Assembly: GCA_903813345.2 (NCBI GenBank)
Contig: CAIIXF020000009.1
Coordinates: 13,030,347-13,094,346 of the forward strand
Direction: 5' to 3'
Length of the DNA: 64,000 nucleotides
Origin: Owenia fusiformis
Taxonomy: Eukaryota > Annelida > Polychaeta > Sabellida > Oweniidae
A program made the position numbers and the translations under genes. Every line of letters starts with the position of its first letter. Position 1 is the first letter of the stretch. This document shows positions 50,745 to 61,464 of this stretch, piece by piece. The notes beneath the pieces were generated by a model. It did not search any database, was not told the origin of the DNA, and saw only the letters and a list, made by a program, of their open reading frames with translations.

Positions 50745-50912
50745 GTAATGCAGTTATATGAAATACTGTGTTTTGATTGGCTAGACTAAGTTTGTCAAAT
50801 TATACTATGCCTACACTACCCTCCATTAGTTTGGAATTCACACATAGCTAGACAAGGTGTGTCCGATTTCAGCCAATCCGAACACAGTATTTCACATAAC
50901 GCATTGTGCGTG
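50745..50912 (+). mobile_element. Small MITE with ~30-bp inverted ends
   Basis: GAAATACTGTGTTTTGATTG at the left and CAATCCGAACACAGTATTTC at the right are inverted copies with three mismatches. The length is about 165 bases, with no coding content. Confidence 0.6.
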
Positions 50913-51295
50913 AAATAACCAATAACGCATCCATATATTTTGCAATGTGTGAAAAGAATTTAAGCCCGAGACTCAATGCATATTGTAATTACCAACATCT
51001 TCAAAGAATGATCATTCCACATTGCACTCAGTCAAGGGCTTAAATCCTTAAACCTTTTCCCCATGTGCCAGAGCCACTCAATGTTTTATTTTTAATTTTC
51101 ATAACTTTCAGCGACAAAAAACCATGTAAATCAATAATTTTTCTGACTGTGATGTAATTTGACTGCATTGGCTATACCTCCAAATATTTTCAAATACTAT
51201 TTCAAATACTACAATATTACAATAGGCCGAAAATTTAAGACTAATTACAAACATTCTTTATATAATTATTCGATTTAAGTTTTTTGAATTTATCC

Positions 51296-51843
51296 ATATA
51301 GCAATTTCTATACGGATAAACTTAATTTTTGAGCACCAAAGGTTTTCGACTACACCCGCATAGAAATCTCTATGTAAGCATTCAATTTATATTTTTGACC
51401 ATATAGAAATTTCTATACAGCAGGCAATCTAGGAAAATAATTTTTCTGGGCCACATAGAAATTTCTATACAGCGTTTCGATTTTGATTTTTCTACTCTAT
51501 CCCAATAGAAATTTCTATACCAGCAAACATAATTTAAATATGCACCCATATATATAGAAATTTCTATGAAGCGTTTCAATTTTTATTTTTGACTTTATCA
51601 ATATAGAAATTTCTATACGAGGAGAAATGTTTTACCAGTAACATAATTATTATTTTCCGACGGCCTTCACATAGAAATTTCTATACCAATAACCAATTAA
51701 AATGACAAAAATTGATATTTCCAGAGTCATCTGCATAGAAATTTCTATACGGAAAGACAATGGAATATTTTGTATAGAAATTTCTATCTGAGAATAGTTT
51801 ATTTGTAAGCCTAGTTAGAAGCTACATAGAAAATTCTATACGA
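51296..51843 (+). repeat. Right array of ATAGAAATTTCTAT palindromes
   Basis: About 11 copies mirror the left array, and the last ones before the terminus (AATAGTTTATTTG..CATAGAAAATTCTATACG) align with the first ones of the left arm. Toward the interior the spacers of the two arrays no longer match well. Confidence 0.85.
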
Positions 51844-52077
51844 TAAGAAGAAACGCAATTTTACTAGACATTAACATGAATATGTATTGATAAAATGATT
51901 TTACCTTTATCTGGTTTGATGAAATATTCATATACTTTGTATAAATATTGTAAATCTAATATGATAATAAAACATTGACGGTTGAAATTCATGAAATTCA
52001 CTGCTGTTTTTACGTTTTTGGGTTTTCAAAAAGGGACTAAACGGTTCATTCTCTTTTTAAATGGTCACGACTTAACA

Positions 52078-52127
52078 ATATATAGTATATTATACAATTG
52101 TGCGAGTTTATGTTGTCTTTTATAAAT
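52078..52127 (+). mobile_element. 3' end of recombinase element copy A
   Basis: ATATATAGTATATTATACAA to TTTTATAAAT is identical to 52961-53010 at the end of copy B. With the AACA target duplication it forms a 55-base direct repeat flanking copy B, explained by tandem arrangement of the two copies. Confidence 0.8.
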
Positions 52128-53010
52128 AGCATCTTATGGAATAAGTGTGGTTTGTGAAAGACAGTTGACTCCGCCCAACACCGTGAGTTATGGCTCTGCT
52201 GACTTACTGTGTTAGCTCTGTGTACAGCAATGTAACGTTCTATTCTTTCTGGTCCTCGGCCTTAGAACAGCTCTAATTCCGAGGCACCTCGTTACGTTTT
52301 TGTTTTAGCTATCCGCCATCCACCCCACCACTCATCCACTAATGACGCATTTTGACCGACATTTGGCGCCATCTTTCATTTACATTCAATTACAAATGTA
52401 ATTAATAATTTAGTTGTGCTTCAAGACATGTTTCATTTATAGTGAACTGTGATTCAAGGTCTTACTTTCATTTATTGGTCACAGTTTTAACGTCTATCAT
52501 TCAGGTATCACACCAGTGTGTTGCATCCAGGTGATAACATGCGATCCGAAGATAGCCGAGCACACTATCTTATCCTGTTATCTCTGATGCAAGGTTGCCC
52601 GCGAACGGCTGCCTTACCTAATTGATTGACGGTAAATGAATTCATACTTGAACACTTATATCTTAACAGGTAGTACAGTGCCCTTGAGCAGCTACCTGGG
52701 TTGTCACCGCATTTTCAAAAACGTTGTCGTGTCTAGGAGTACAGTGCCCTTGAGCAGCTACTATGCGACGACACTGCATGATTGGCAGCTCACCTTTCAT
52801 GCTATCTTGGTTGTATATGTGTATAACTTTCAAAAGCATTGCACACGCTCGGTCAAATTACGTCATAATATTTGATAATAATGTTTGCATTACTTGTACC
52901 TTCGACAACGGGATTTAGCCAAATGTAGTAATTGTAACTTGTTAAATATGTATTACAACAATATATAGTATATTATACAATTGTGCGAGTTTATGTTGTC
53001 TTTTATAAAT
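52128..53010 (+). mobile_element. Recombinase element copy B, internal-deletion derivative (883 bp)
   Basis: 52128-52312 matches 40367-40551 and 52368-53010 matches 42418-43010 plus 52078-52127, with no difference that I noticed. The recombinase gene is replaced by a 55-base filler (52313-52367, CCGCCATCCACCCCACC..). It sits head-to-tail after copy A and would depend on a recombinase supplied by another copy. Confidence 0.85.
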
Positions 53011-53221
53011 ACAACTTTAAGGCATATTTAGATTATTGTTTAAAAATGAAAATGGATTTTAACAGTATGATGGTATGAGTGGAGAATGTGAATGAATGGG
53101 TAATGGAGTGACTTTAATAATTTTTTCACTTATATGTATACATTTTAAATTTGATGAATAAAAAAGAGAAAAAATAAAAAAAATAAAATAAAAAAAAAAT
53201 TAAAAAAAATAAAAAAAAAAA
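53011..53221 (+). mobile_element. 3' end of the Tx1/L1-like LINE
   Basis: The last 22 codons of ORF2 (ending DFNSMMV, TGA 53076-53078) are followed by a 3' untranslated region and an A-rich tail (53160-53221). The tail runs directly into AGAAGCCGGC satellite sequence. Confidence 0.8.
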
Positions 53222-53410
53222 AAGAAGCCGGCTTTTACAAACTGGCTTCTTACGTACTACAGAAGCCGGCTTCTACAGTCAACAAGAAGCCGGCTTTTAA
53301 AAACCGGCTTCTGAAGGACAACAGAAGCCGGCTTCTGGAGTCACCAAGAAGCCGGCTTTTAAAACTGGCTTCTTACTTACTGACGTACTGCAGAAGATGG
53401 CTTTTGAATA
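53222..53410 (+). repeat. AGAAGCCGGCTTCT satellite, block 2
   Basis: Continues the block of 36890-37138 after the LINE, with the same GAAGCCGGCTTTTACAAACT and GGCTTCTTACGTACT units. Confidence 0.75.
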
Positions 53411-53520
53411 TAGTTTATATTGTCATATTTTTGCAAAACTATACGGGTAAATTGAATTCTAAGCATGGATATCGATGAATTTGATCACGTTCATCAATTC
53501 CAAAAATATTATGCATTGTA

Positions 53521-54512
53521 CAGGGTGACCGGAAAAAAAGGAGACCATTGAAATAGGCAATATCTCCTAAAATAGACTAGTGACATCAATGAAATTTTGC
53601 ATACATCAGGACAGTTCTATGGAAATTTGTTCCTGAAAGTGTCAATACAAGCAGTCAACTGGTTCAGGAGCTATGATCATTTACATAACATGCTCCAAAT
53701 AGGCGCAATTGAGACCAACGCAGAGCTGGATACATTTGGCAAATACCCTTACATATTCCGACCTTGTTATGGCATTACATTTAGCATTTATTGCCACCTT
53801 TAGGTCAGCAATTGTCTCAGGATTGTTTTGGTACACATTGTCTTTCAAATTGCCCCACAAAAAGAAATCAGGTGGATTCAAATTTGAGGTGTATGGAGAC
53901 GAAGCTTATCTGACCTATGGCTTCTGACTCAGTGGTCCCACTCAGTTACAGTATCATCCTAAGGAGGTTTTGGGCAGCCCTTGGTTTCCATATGGGATTT
54001 AATTGTGCCATATAGTGGTTTTAGTAACATGGCACTATGCCCAATACCTAAAGTGACTCTTAAGATTGGGTAAATCAGCACTTTGGCAACAGGATGATGA
54101 ACCACATGTCAGATAACCCTTCATTGCCATTACAGCCTAGACTTGAATCCTGCTGATTTCTTTTTGTATGGATATTTGAAAGACAATCTATACCAAAACA
54201 ATCCTCAGACTATTGTTGACCTAAAGAAGGCAATCACTGCTATATGTAATGCCATAATAATGCCATAGAGGGCAGAACATGTAAGGGTAGTTTGCCATAT
54301 GAATCCAACTCTGCGTTGGTCTCAAATGTGCCTATTTGGAGCATGTTATGTAAATGATCATAGCTCCTGAACCAGTTGAATGCTTGTATTGAAACCTTCA
54401 GTAACAAATTTCCATATAACTGTTCCAGTGTATGAAAAATTTCATTGATGGCACTTGTCTAGTTTAGAAGAAATTGATTACTTGAATGGTCTCCTTTTTT
54501 CCGGTCACCCTG
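53521..54512 (+). mobile_element. Inverted mariner derivative with two transposase 3' ends (B)
   Basis: TA duplications (53519-53520, 54513-54514) flank CAGGGTGACCGGAAAAAA and its complement. The inverted homology extends about 230 bases (GGTTCAGGAGCTATGATC, ATTTACATAACATGCTCC on both arms). Inside are inverted transposase C-termini. At 53681-53881 on the minus strand: NPPDFFLWGNLKDNVYQNNP. Near 54140-54250 on the plus strand: LNPADFFLYGYLKDNLYQNN. The catalytic N-terminal region is absent. Confidence 0.8.
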
Positions 54513-54529
54513 TATTTCTGTTTAATAAA

Positions 54530-56110
54530 AACGCACCGCCTGAAAATGAGAAAAAACTGAAAAATGAGCGGTGCTTTTTCATTAAACGGAAATGCAATGC
54601 ATAATCTGTTCTGATTTAGTGAACGTGAGTTACAATACAATTTAACGTATTTTTCAATTTTTTCTCATTTTCATTTTCAGGCCAATTATACGAGAATAAG
54701 ATGCATGATTCACATAAAAATAATCGTGAGACAGTATCCCGTGATTCCCAGTTGCTAGATTGCCCCTACATAGCTTGTGTAAGATGGAGCGAGCTGATTT
54801 GTAAACTGGCTCCAAGTTGGAGCCAGTTTTAAAAAATGAGCGGTGCGTTTTTATTAAACGGATAACGCAATGCATAATCTGTTCTGGTTTAGTGAACGTG
54901 ATCTAATTCATCGATATATTCACTTAGAAATAAATTTTCTCTCATAGTTTTGGCTTGAAATGACTTTTCGCAAAAAATCTTGAAATAAGTTACAATTTTA
55001 CGTATTTTTCAGTTTTTTCTCATTTTCATGCAAATTATATGAGAATAAGATGCATAATGCACATAGAAATGATCGTGAGACAGTATCCCGTGATTTCCAG
55101 TTGCTAGATTGTCCCTACATAGCTTATGTAAGATGGAGCGAGCTGATTTGTAAACTGGCTCCAAGTTGGAGCCAGTTTTGAAAAATGAGTGGTGCGTTTT
55201 TATTAAACGGAAATGCTATGCATAATCTGTTCTGATTTAGTGAACGTGATCTAATTCATCGATATTTTTACTTAGAAATGAATTTTCTCTCATAGTTTTG
55301 GCTTGAAATGACTTTTTCCAAAAAATCTTGAAAAAAGTTACAATTTTACGTATTTTTCAGTTTTTTCTCATTTTCATGCAAATTATACGCGAATAACACA
55401 CATAAAAATAATCGTGAGATAGTATTTCGTGATTCCCAGTTACCAGATTGTACCTACATAGCATTTGTCATATGGGGCGAACTGATTTGCAAACTGGCTC
55501 CAAGTTGGAGCCAGTTTTGAAAAGTGAGCGGTACGTTTTTATTAAACGGAAATGCAATGCATAATCTATTCTGATTTAATGAATGTGATCATATTCATCG
55601 ATATCTGGGCTTAGAATTCAATTTACTGTCATAGTTTTGGCTTGAAATGACTTTTTCCAAAAAATCTTCAAATATGTAATAATTTTACGTATTTTTCAGT
55701 TTTTTCTCATTTTCATGCAAATTATTCGAGAATAAGATGCATAATGCACATAACAATTATCATGAAACAGTATCCCGTGATTCCCAGTTGCTAGATTGCC
55801 CATATGCCCTACATAGCTTGTTTAAGGTGGAGCGAGCTGATTTGCAAACTGGCTCCAAGTTGGAGCCAGTTTTGTAAAATGAGCGATGTGTTTTTATCAA
55901 ACAGAAATGCAATGCATAATCTACTCTTATTCAACGAACATGATATAATTCATCGATATTTTTACTTAGAATTACATTTTCCCCATAGTTTTGGTTTGAA
56001 ATTACTTTTTGCAAAAAATCTTGCAATATGTTACAATTTTACTTATTTTCATTTTTTCTCATTTCCATGCTAATTATACGAGAATAAGATGCATAGTGCA
56101 CAACAAAATG
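54530..56110 (+). repeat. ~350-bp satellite, about 4.5 units
   Basis: The phrase CTGGCTCCAAGTTGGAGCC recurs at 54806, 55155, 55494 and 55849 (spacings 349, 339, 355). Each unit also has GAGCGGTGCGTTTTTATTAA, CGTATTTTTCAGTTTTTTCT, ATCGTGAGACAGTATCCCGT and GGAGCGAGCTGATTTG. CTGGCTCC..GGAGCCAG is a hairpin in every unit. No protein is encoded. Confidence 0.8.
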
Positions 56111-56119
56111 ATTGAGAGA

Positions 56120-56262
56120 GAGAATCTGGCTTTTAAAACTGGCTTCTTGGTAACTGCAGAAGCCGGCTTCTGTAAGTCATTCGAAGCCGAAGCCGGCTTC
56201 TTGGTGACGCCAGAAGCCGGCTTCTGATGTACTGTAGAAGTCGGCTTTGAAAGCCGGCTTTG
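56120..56262 (+). repeat. AGAAGCCGGCTTCT satellite, block 3
   Basis: Six or so GAAGCCGGCTTCT or GAAGTCGGCTTT units with linkers GGTAACTGCA, GGTGACGCC and GATGTACTGT. It begins where the ~350-bp satellite ends. Confidence 0.7.
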
Positions 56263-56264
56263 TA

Positions 56265-58030
56265 TATTTGCCTTCGACTCTTTCTCCATACATGTCTTAC
56301 TTTTATGAATTCAAATAACATATGGTTCACATTGTGTAATTCATGACATACATATCCTACGCAACTGTTCGAAATTGACCAAAACGCCCCGTTGTCTTCC
56401 AAAACGCCCCGTTGGATATAAACACCTTATCTAGATATTGAAATATGATAGGTTCTAAGCTGCTGGTATTTTTTTAAAATATTATTTAAACTAATTTATC
56501 GTCTAGCTTAGACACATTTTATTTTGCTCGTACAGTACTAGGTTTTTATTTTATTATGCAAAAGGTAAAGGTTAAAAATAGAACATGGAATTTCATTGCT
56601 TCACAAAAAAACGTTGTAGAAATGAACGTTTGATAATACAATACAATATTTCAGGATGTCAAAATCAACCTCATTCTAAAAATGCGTCTAAATTCCACAT
56701 GATGATCACTTACAGAATAAAAAAGATTAGTAACTTCTAACTTCTTCTTATTAATCCCTCTCTTTTACATTTCTACGTAGGAGGAGAAGTAATATTAGGA
56801 AGTTTAAGCTTGCATGCAAAATCGAAACGCCAACCTATGTGTTGTGCCTTACCGTAACCGAGCATTATACCATATACTACATTGATAATTTGTGAAGTTT
56901 GAACTAAAAAATTCACGGTCGAGTTCACTGTCTATAATGTTGTTACAGACATTTATACATAAAATATCTAGAAACTACAGTAGATCAAATCTTTCTGAAA
57001 CGATGAAAACATCAGTTTGCTCAAATGTCACCACCCTCGTGTTGTACCTACCGTGCGCGTCCACCTGTCACGCTTAATTTGGTACATGCCCTGTGATAAT
57101 ATGACCCGGTCCATTCACTTTCAAAATAAAACTAATTGAAAGACTTAACAAATATAATCAAACAAGGCGAAAGGAATATAATATGTTCAAATACCTTAAA
57201 GGAGCACGTAAGTTATCGCAAACAATTTTAAACGATTCTAACTTGAATTATGAATATTTTCCGATCATGAACATTGGTGTATCTTTTAGATCCATTCATT
57301 ATCTTCAAGAAAAGTATATATAATGATAATTTAGTTAATCAGACCTGACCAGACCAGACCAGAAATGATATTGAAGGGGCAATGGACCAATCAACACACT
57401 TTTTCAAAAATGTTGACCTAATTTTCACCAAAAATGCAACCTTTTATTATATTGTTGAATGCATAATTAGAATGTGCTTTGAGATATGTTCGATTTCCTA
57501 AAAGGAAAAGTTGATTGCTCCAGGGACTTTAAAGATACTGAATTTGGATGACCAAAATGAACTGAAACCAATGGATAGCATGAGATTTTTCAATGGAGAA
57601 ATAACATTGGGAACACTTATCTTAAAGCAATTAAGTTTTTCTTTCAAGAACCGTTTGATACATCAAAATAAAGAATAGTAATGCATTTAACATTGTAAAA
57701 ATGATTGCATTTTTTGGTGAAAATGGGGTCAACATCTGGGTTAATTGCTAATTAAATATCTCCGAGTTTGTTTGACTTTATTATTACTGTATATATTTTT
57801 CTTTGAGATAATGAATTAATCTAAAAGATAAGCCTGTCTTTATTACCTTTATTACCTTTATTACAGATAGGCCTGTCTTTATGTGAAAATGAATAAATAT
57901 TTTGCATTTCAACATTATTTATTATGTATGATGTTATAAAGTAGGCCATGTCATAGTAAAGGGGTTACTTTTGGAATGATTAAAAGGGTCTTATATAAAT
58001 GTATCATCCAAAAACAGATGGACGTGGAGG
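56265..58030 (+). other. No gene recognised
   Basis: AT-rich, with only a TTTATTACC microsatellite near 57838-57866. Short open frames lack motifs. Confidence 0.4.
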
Positions 58031-58036
58031 ATTAAA

Positions 58037-58152
58037 TATGTCCGTATTGAATAGGCCTATATATGCCTTTGGTCCGTCGTCAATATAAGCCTCGCAAGCT
58101 CGGGCTATATTAACGTCAGACCTAAAGCATATATTCAATGATAGGGACATAA
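58037..58152 (+). repeat. Foldback hairpin, relative of the 2.0-2.4 kb family
   Basis: TATGTCCGTATTGAATA, ATGCCTTTGGTCCGTCG, CCTCGCAAGCTCGGGC, GTCAGACCTAAAGCATATAT and CAATGATAGGGACATA follow the same order as 2046-2160. Confidence 0.65.
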
Positions 58153-58743
58153 TGGCTTAATATAAACCAGAGAGATGAACTTACATAGAACGATCTTAGT
58201 TTTATTTGTATTCAAATAATCTATTCATGATACCAACTTTTACACTTAATTGGATTGAAAATGTTCTAAAAAAGGCGACCAACAAAAATACAGCCCTCCT
58301 GTCATTTTATAACTTTATGAGTATTTGGCTAATATTATTCAAATTCGTGATTTGTTGTCTTAAATCAACTTCTCTTAAAACCACACAGGAGTTATCCATG
58401 AGTGTCGTACTACTTTGAATGATTTGAATTAAATTGGAAATGTGACTTTACCTCTAAAACAATTCAATACATCTATCTCAATAGATAAACAATAAAAATA
58501 TAGGCCTGATATTTTGGATAAGTTTGGGATATAAGACTACATGTATACCAACAGTTCCCATCGTCGGTTCCCACGCTCAATCACTACATTCTATCCCGTG
58601 GGTTCATATGATACTTGAGACCCAAGTAATATGTTGCGTCTCATTAGTGGAAATGCTTCGCGGAGTGCGCGGGATAGTCCGTGCGCCAATCACAATTGAG
58701 AAAATTATTTAAATTAGGCCCCTGAATCAGTATTCAGAAAATA

Positions 58744-59095
58744 AGATGGAGGAACTTTTTGAAAAAAAATTGCGGCAAATTTCGTCTGAAAACGCTAACA
58801 AAAAGAAGCGATAGAGGCGATAACGGAAGGCAGGGATGTTTTGTGTCCCAGAAAACTGGACAGGGAAAGAGTTTGGTGTATCAAAGTTTGATAGTAGTCA
58901 GTTATTTCACGAGCAAAATTTCAAACTATAAGATATCATCATCGTGGAGCCCTTCCTATGGATAATGATTTTCAAGACAGCGCATCAGCTGGGGTTTGTT
59001 CATTTAGTGTATAACCAATAATGTGCAGTGAATCAAGGTGAGGATAGGTCCGAAGCTTGATGAAGCAAGATGACAGTTCCTTAAAGGTTCGTATT
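58744..59095 (+). pseudogene. RecQ-like helicase N-terminal fragment, frameshifted
   Basis: An ATG at 58744 opens MEELFEKKLRQISSENA. After a shift, KEAIEAITEGRDVL follows, and after another, QKTGQGKSLVYQSLIVVS. That is a Walker A region (GxGKSLVYQ) in the Q-x-x-A-I...G-R-D-V setting of RecQ-type helicases, though the usual PTG before it is changed to KTG. Further shifts give IIIVEPFL and TAHQLGF, which fit motif Ia. The DEAH box and the rest are not found. It is probably an eroded exon or retrocopy. Family ATP-dependent DNA unwinding is known for RecQ; this copy cannot perform it. Confidence 0.55.
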
Positions 59096-59099
59096 AGCC

Positions 59100-60990
59100 A
59101 AATATATTTACAAAGTTGTTATGTGGAATGAGGGTGGTATTTTTGAGGTAAAAATTAAATCTCTAAAATAGATTAATGATGCATGTAAATCCATTCGTTC
59201 GTGATTTGTGGTTTTACTTTGAGCAGACAACACACGTGAGCTCTCGTCCATCGACGTAGTTAGGACAAGGCAAGGCTCCACACCTTGCATCATTTCTTAT
59301 GTGGTGACTATCCGGAATTGCTTCTGGCACTTCGTCCATACACTCAAATGATTTTACTACTAGCGTAAGCATAATGTTCAGCGGTTTGTTAAGGATCTCT
59401 GCCATGGCCTTAAAAAGTGAGAAATAGGGATTGAAACCAGCTATATTGTGGATTATGGCGACTGCTTTGCGGATAGATGTTGCCTATTTGATATGCTTAT
59501 GGACTTACAGAATTTGATTTTGTCTGTGCCACATCATTTGAGACTGAGTGCTCTGTTTTGTACAAATGCTAAATTAGTATCTACAACTATGTTTAACGTT
59601 TTAAGTATTGACTATCAATTTTAAATTTGTTCTTCATTGTGAATTATAATGACTTCAGTATGAATAAAATGTCCCTTGGTGATATGGTATCTGATTATGA
59701 TATTGGTACTTGGATGGTGGGGGATGGGGTATTAGACACTGTTTCTCTTTTCACACTGGATCATGATTTGGGATAGTTGGGGTTTATTTTCCATATGACT
59801 GGTATACCCTTGGATATTTTCTTTTTCTTGCTGTGTTCTGTAACAATTTTTGGTATTTACCCATTGGCACTTGCTCTTACTAAGTACATATTGCTAGACT
59901 TGTGTTCACAAGAAACATTGTGGATCATATCTACTCTACAGTAGCCCCAGGTGGATGTTAACATGTAGAGTAGAGTATAAAATTGAAGTGCCTTGCCACA
60001 TTATCTAACATGAAAAACATGAAATTCAACATTGTTGAATACTATAGAACAAAGTGAATTTTAAGTACTTTCATAAACATACTTTCTTTTCAAGATTTTT
60101 TACTCACAAGAAAACTGTGAGTATACATAGAATACCCTGTGGTAATTTTACGAGTGTGAAAACACAAAGCGATTGCCACTTCTCTAGTGAGAGAAAAATC
60201 CTAGGACCCACACTGAAGAAATTAAAATCTCATAAGTTGCATTGTCCCACCTAACTTTGTACAACGTGTAGACATTGAAATGCATGAAACCAATTTGGAA
60301 CCAATTTCTCCAGTAATACAAGATGAAAACATGATACCTTCATGTGAATATAAGATTTAATGTATTCATAGACAACAATAAGAGGGGTTAAATGAGTGAA
60401 CCCTGTATAACACCATCCTTAGACTAAATAATTGACCAAATCTGAACAATCAGATATTGTGTTTGAGTATCAAATCAAATATTTTAACAATTGGACAGTT
60501 TTAGGGCTCCTAGATGAGCAATTCTGACAATGGGTCAAGATTGCAGTAAAAATCCCATTGACGACCATTATAACGTTTCATTTCATAATATATTCATGGA
60601 CACAGATCTAGCTCAGCGAAACAGTGCCCAGTGTTCATTGGAGTCTTGTCTAGCTTGCCGTTACAAAATAAGCATACGGTGACCACACCGTTTTTGAGAT
60701 AACTGAATCTGGAGAGAGCTACCACCGTAAAGCTACCTGTTTCAGAAAATTATTCTGCTCTACATAGTCTCAAAAATCACTCCGCCATCTATAAAAATTC
60801 TGTTTCTAACCAAATTTGTAAATGTTTCCTGATAGATTAGTACTTACCCTATCGAGAATAAACCTTGATTCATTTATCAAACACTAGATGGCGCTGCGAC
60901 GGGACAGAAAAGGAGAAAGAGCGTTTTATACAGAAAACCAAATAACCAACGGTAACCGCTAGTATCCCTACTCCGGACTATATTCAATAC
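59100..60990 (+). other. No gene recognised
   Basis: AT-rich sequence without repeats shared with the rest of the window. A 63-codon minus-strand frame at 59214-59405 has a Cys-rich end (CGALPCPNYVDGRELTCVVC) but no supporting context. Confidence 0.4.
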
Positions 60991-60999
60991 AGCAAAAAT

Positions 61000-61450
61000 T
61001 GTTGCGTGAATGTCAGCCATCTTGGATTTCCAGAATGAGGCTGTCGGCTGATGTCAGTTGATCATTGACTTAGGTCTTGTTGACAATAGTTTAATCTAGC
61101 TTTGTGCCAATTTTCATGCTTCTTAGCTCAATATCTCAATTTTTCTTGCAAACACTTTAAATGAAGGAGCGAAAAGTAGGGGGGAAATGCAACAACTTTG
61201 TTTGACTCCATTTTGTAGTAACATCTTTCATTTTCAACATATAGACTATATTTTATGTGTCATAATACCTTTTAATTAACCTTCCCAAAAAATATTTAAA
61301 AATCGACCCGGAAAAGGCGGCCATGCTTAATTTTCCAGAACGAGGCATATCTCACTTGATTAATGACTCAGGTCTCGCTAACAATGGTATAAACTAACTT
61401 TGTGCCAAATTTCATGCTTTTATCACAAAGTGCACAAACATGGCTATTTT
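61000..61450 (+). repeat. Two diverged ~300-base repeats
   Basis: GTCAGTTGATCATTGACTTAGGTCTTG..CTTTGTGCCAATTTTCATGCTT near 61055-61125 recurs as TTGATTAATGACTCAGG..CTTTGTGCCAAATTTCATGCTT near 61357-61420. Both follow a GGCNGCCATNTTGG-like core. Confidence 0.5.
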
Positions 61451-61464
61451 AGTCAACATTTACA

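Larger units (their letters stand above)
43011..52073 (+). mobile_element. 9063-bp element with ~770-bp terminal inverted repeats and palindrome arrays
   Basis: The ends AAGTCGTGACCATTTAAAAA (43011) and its complement (to 52073) start inverted repeats that are about 98% identical over the first 240 bases. They continue into arrays of ATAGAAATTTCTAT. AACA at 43007-43010 and 52074-52077 is a 4-bp target duplication: removing the element and one AACA restores the recombinase element exactly as in copy B. The 7.5-kb interior has no reading frame above about 110 codons and no transposase I recognise. The superfamily is unknown; a 4-bp duplication is used by Sola and Ginger elements among others. 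Confidence 0.85.
37142..53221 (+). mobile_element. Tx1/L1-like LINE, 5'-truncated, interrupted by nested elements
   Basis: Coding sequence starts inside the endonuclease (IIGGDFNIIF) and continues to 40366, where a tyrosine-recombinase element is inserted. After the insertion, at 53011, the frame resumes without loss: PPNY joins YNFKAYLDYC and reaches a stop at 53076-53078. AATAAA-rich 3' sequence and an A-rich tail follow to 53221. The LINE is about 3.4 kb without insertions. Both flanks are the AGAAGCCGGCTTCT satellite. Confidence 0.85.

Noticed and set aside
51382-51579. Repetitive peptide with recurring YRNFY/IEIS
   Set aside because: It is only the translation of the ATAGAAATTTCTAT palindrome array.
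43247-51843. CRISPR-like array from the regularly repeated 14-mer
   Set aside because: The repeats are palindromic, degenerate and irregularly spaced inside the inverted repeats of a eukaryotic transposon, with no cas genes.
52074-53011. 55-base direct repeats flanking copy B read as a long target-site duplication
   Set aside because: Better explained as the shared 3' end of tandem copies A and B plus the AACA duplication of the 9-kb element.
59214-59405. Minus-strand 63-codon frame with a Cys-rich end, possibly a zinc-binding peptide
   Set aside because: Single short frame, no promoter, splice or family evidence.
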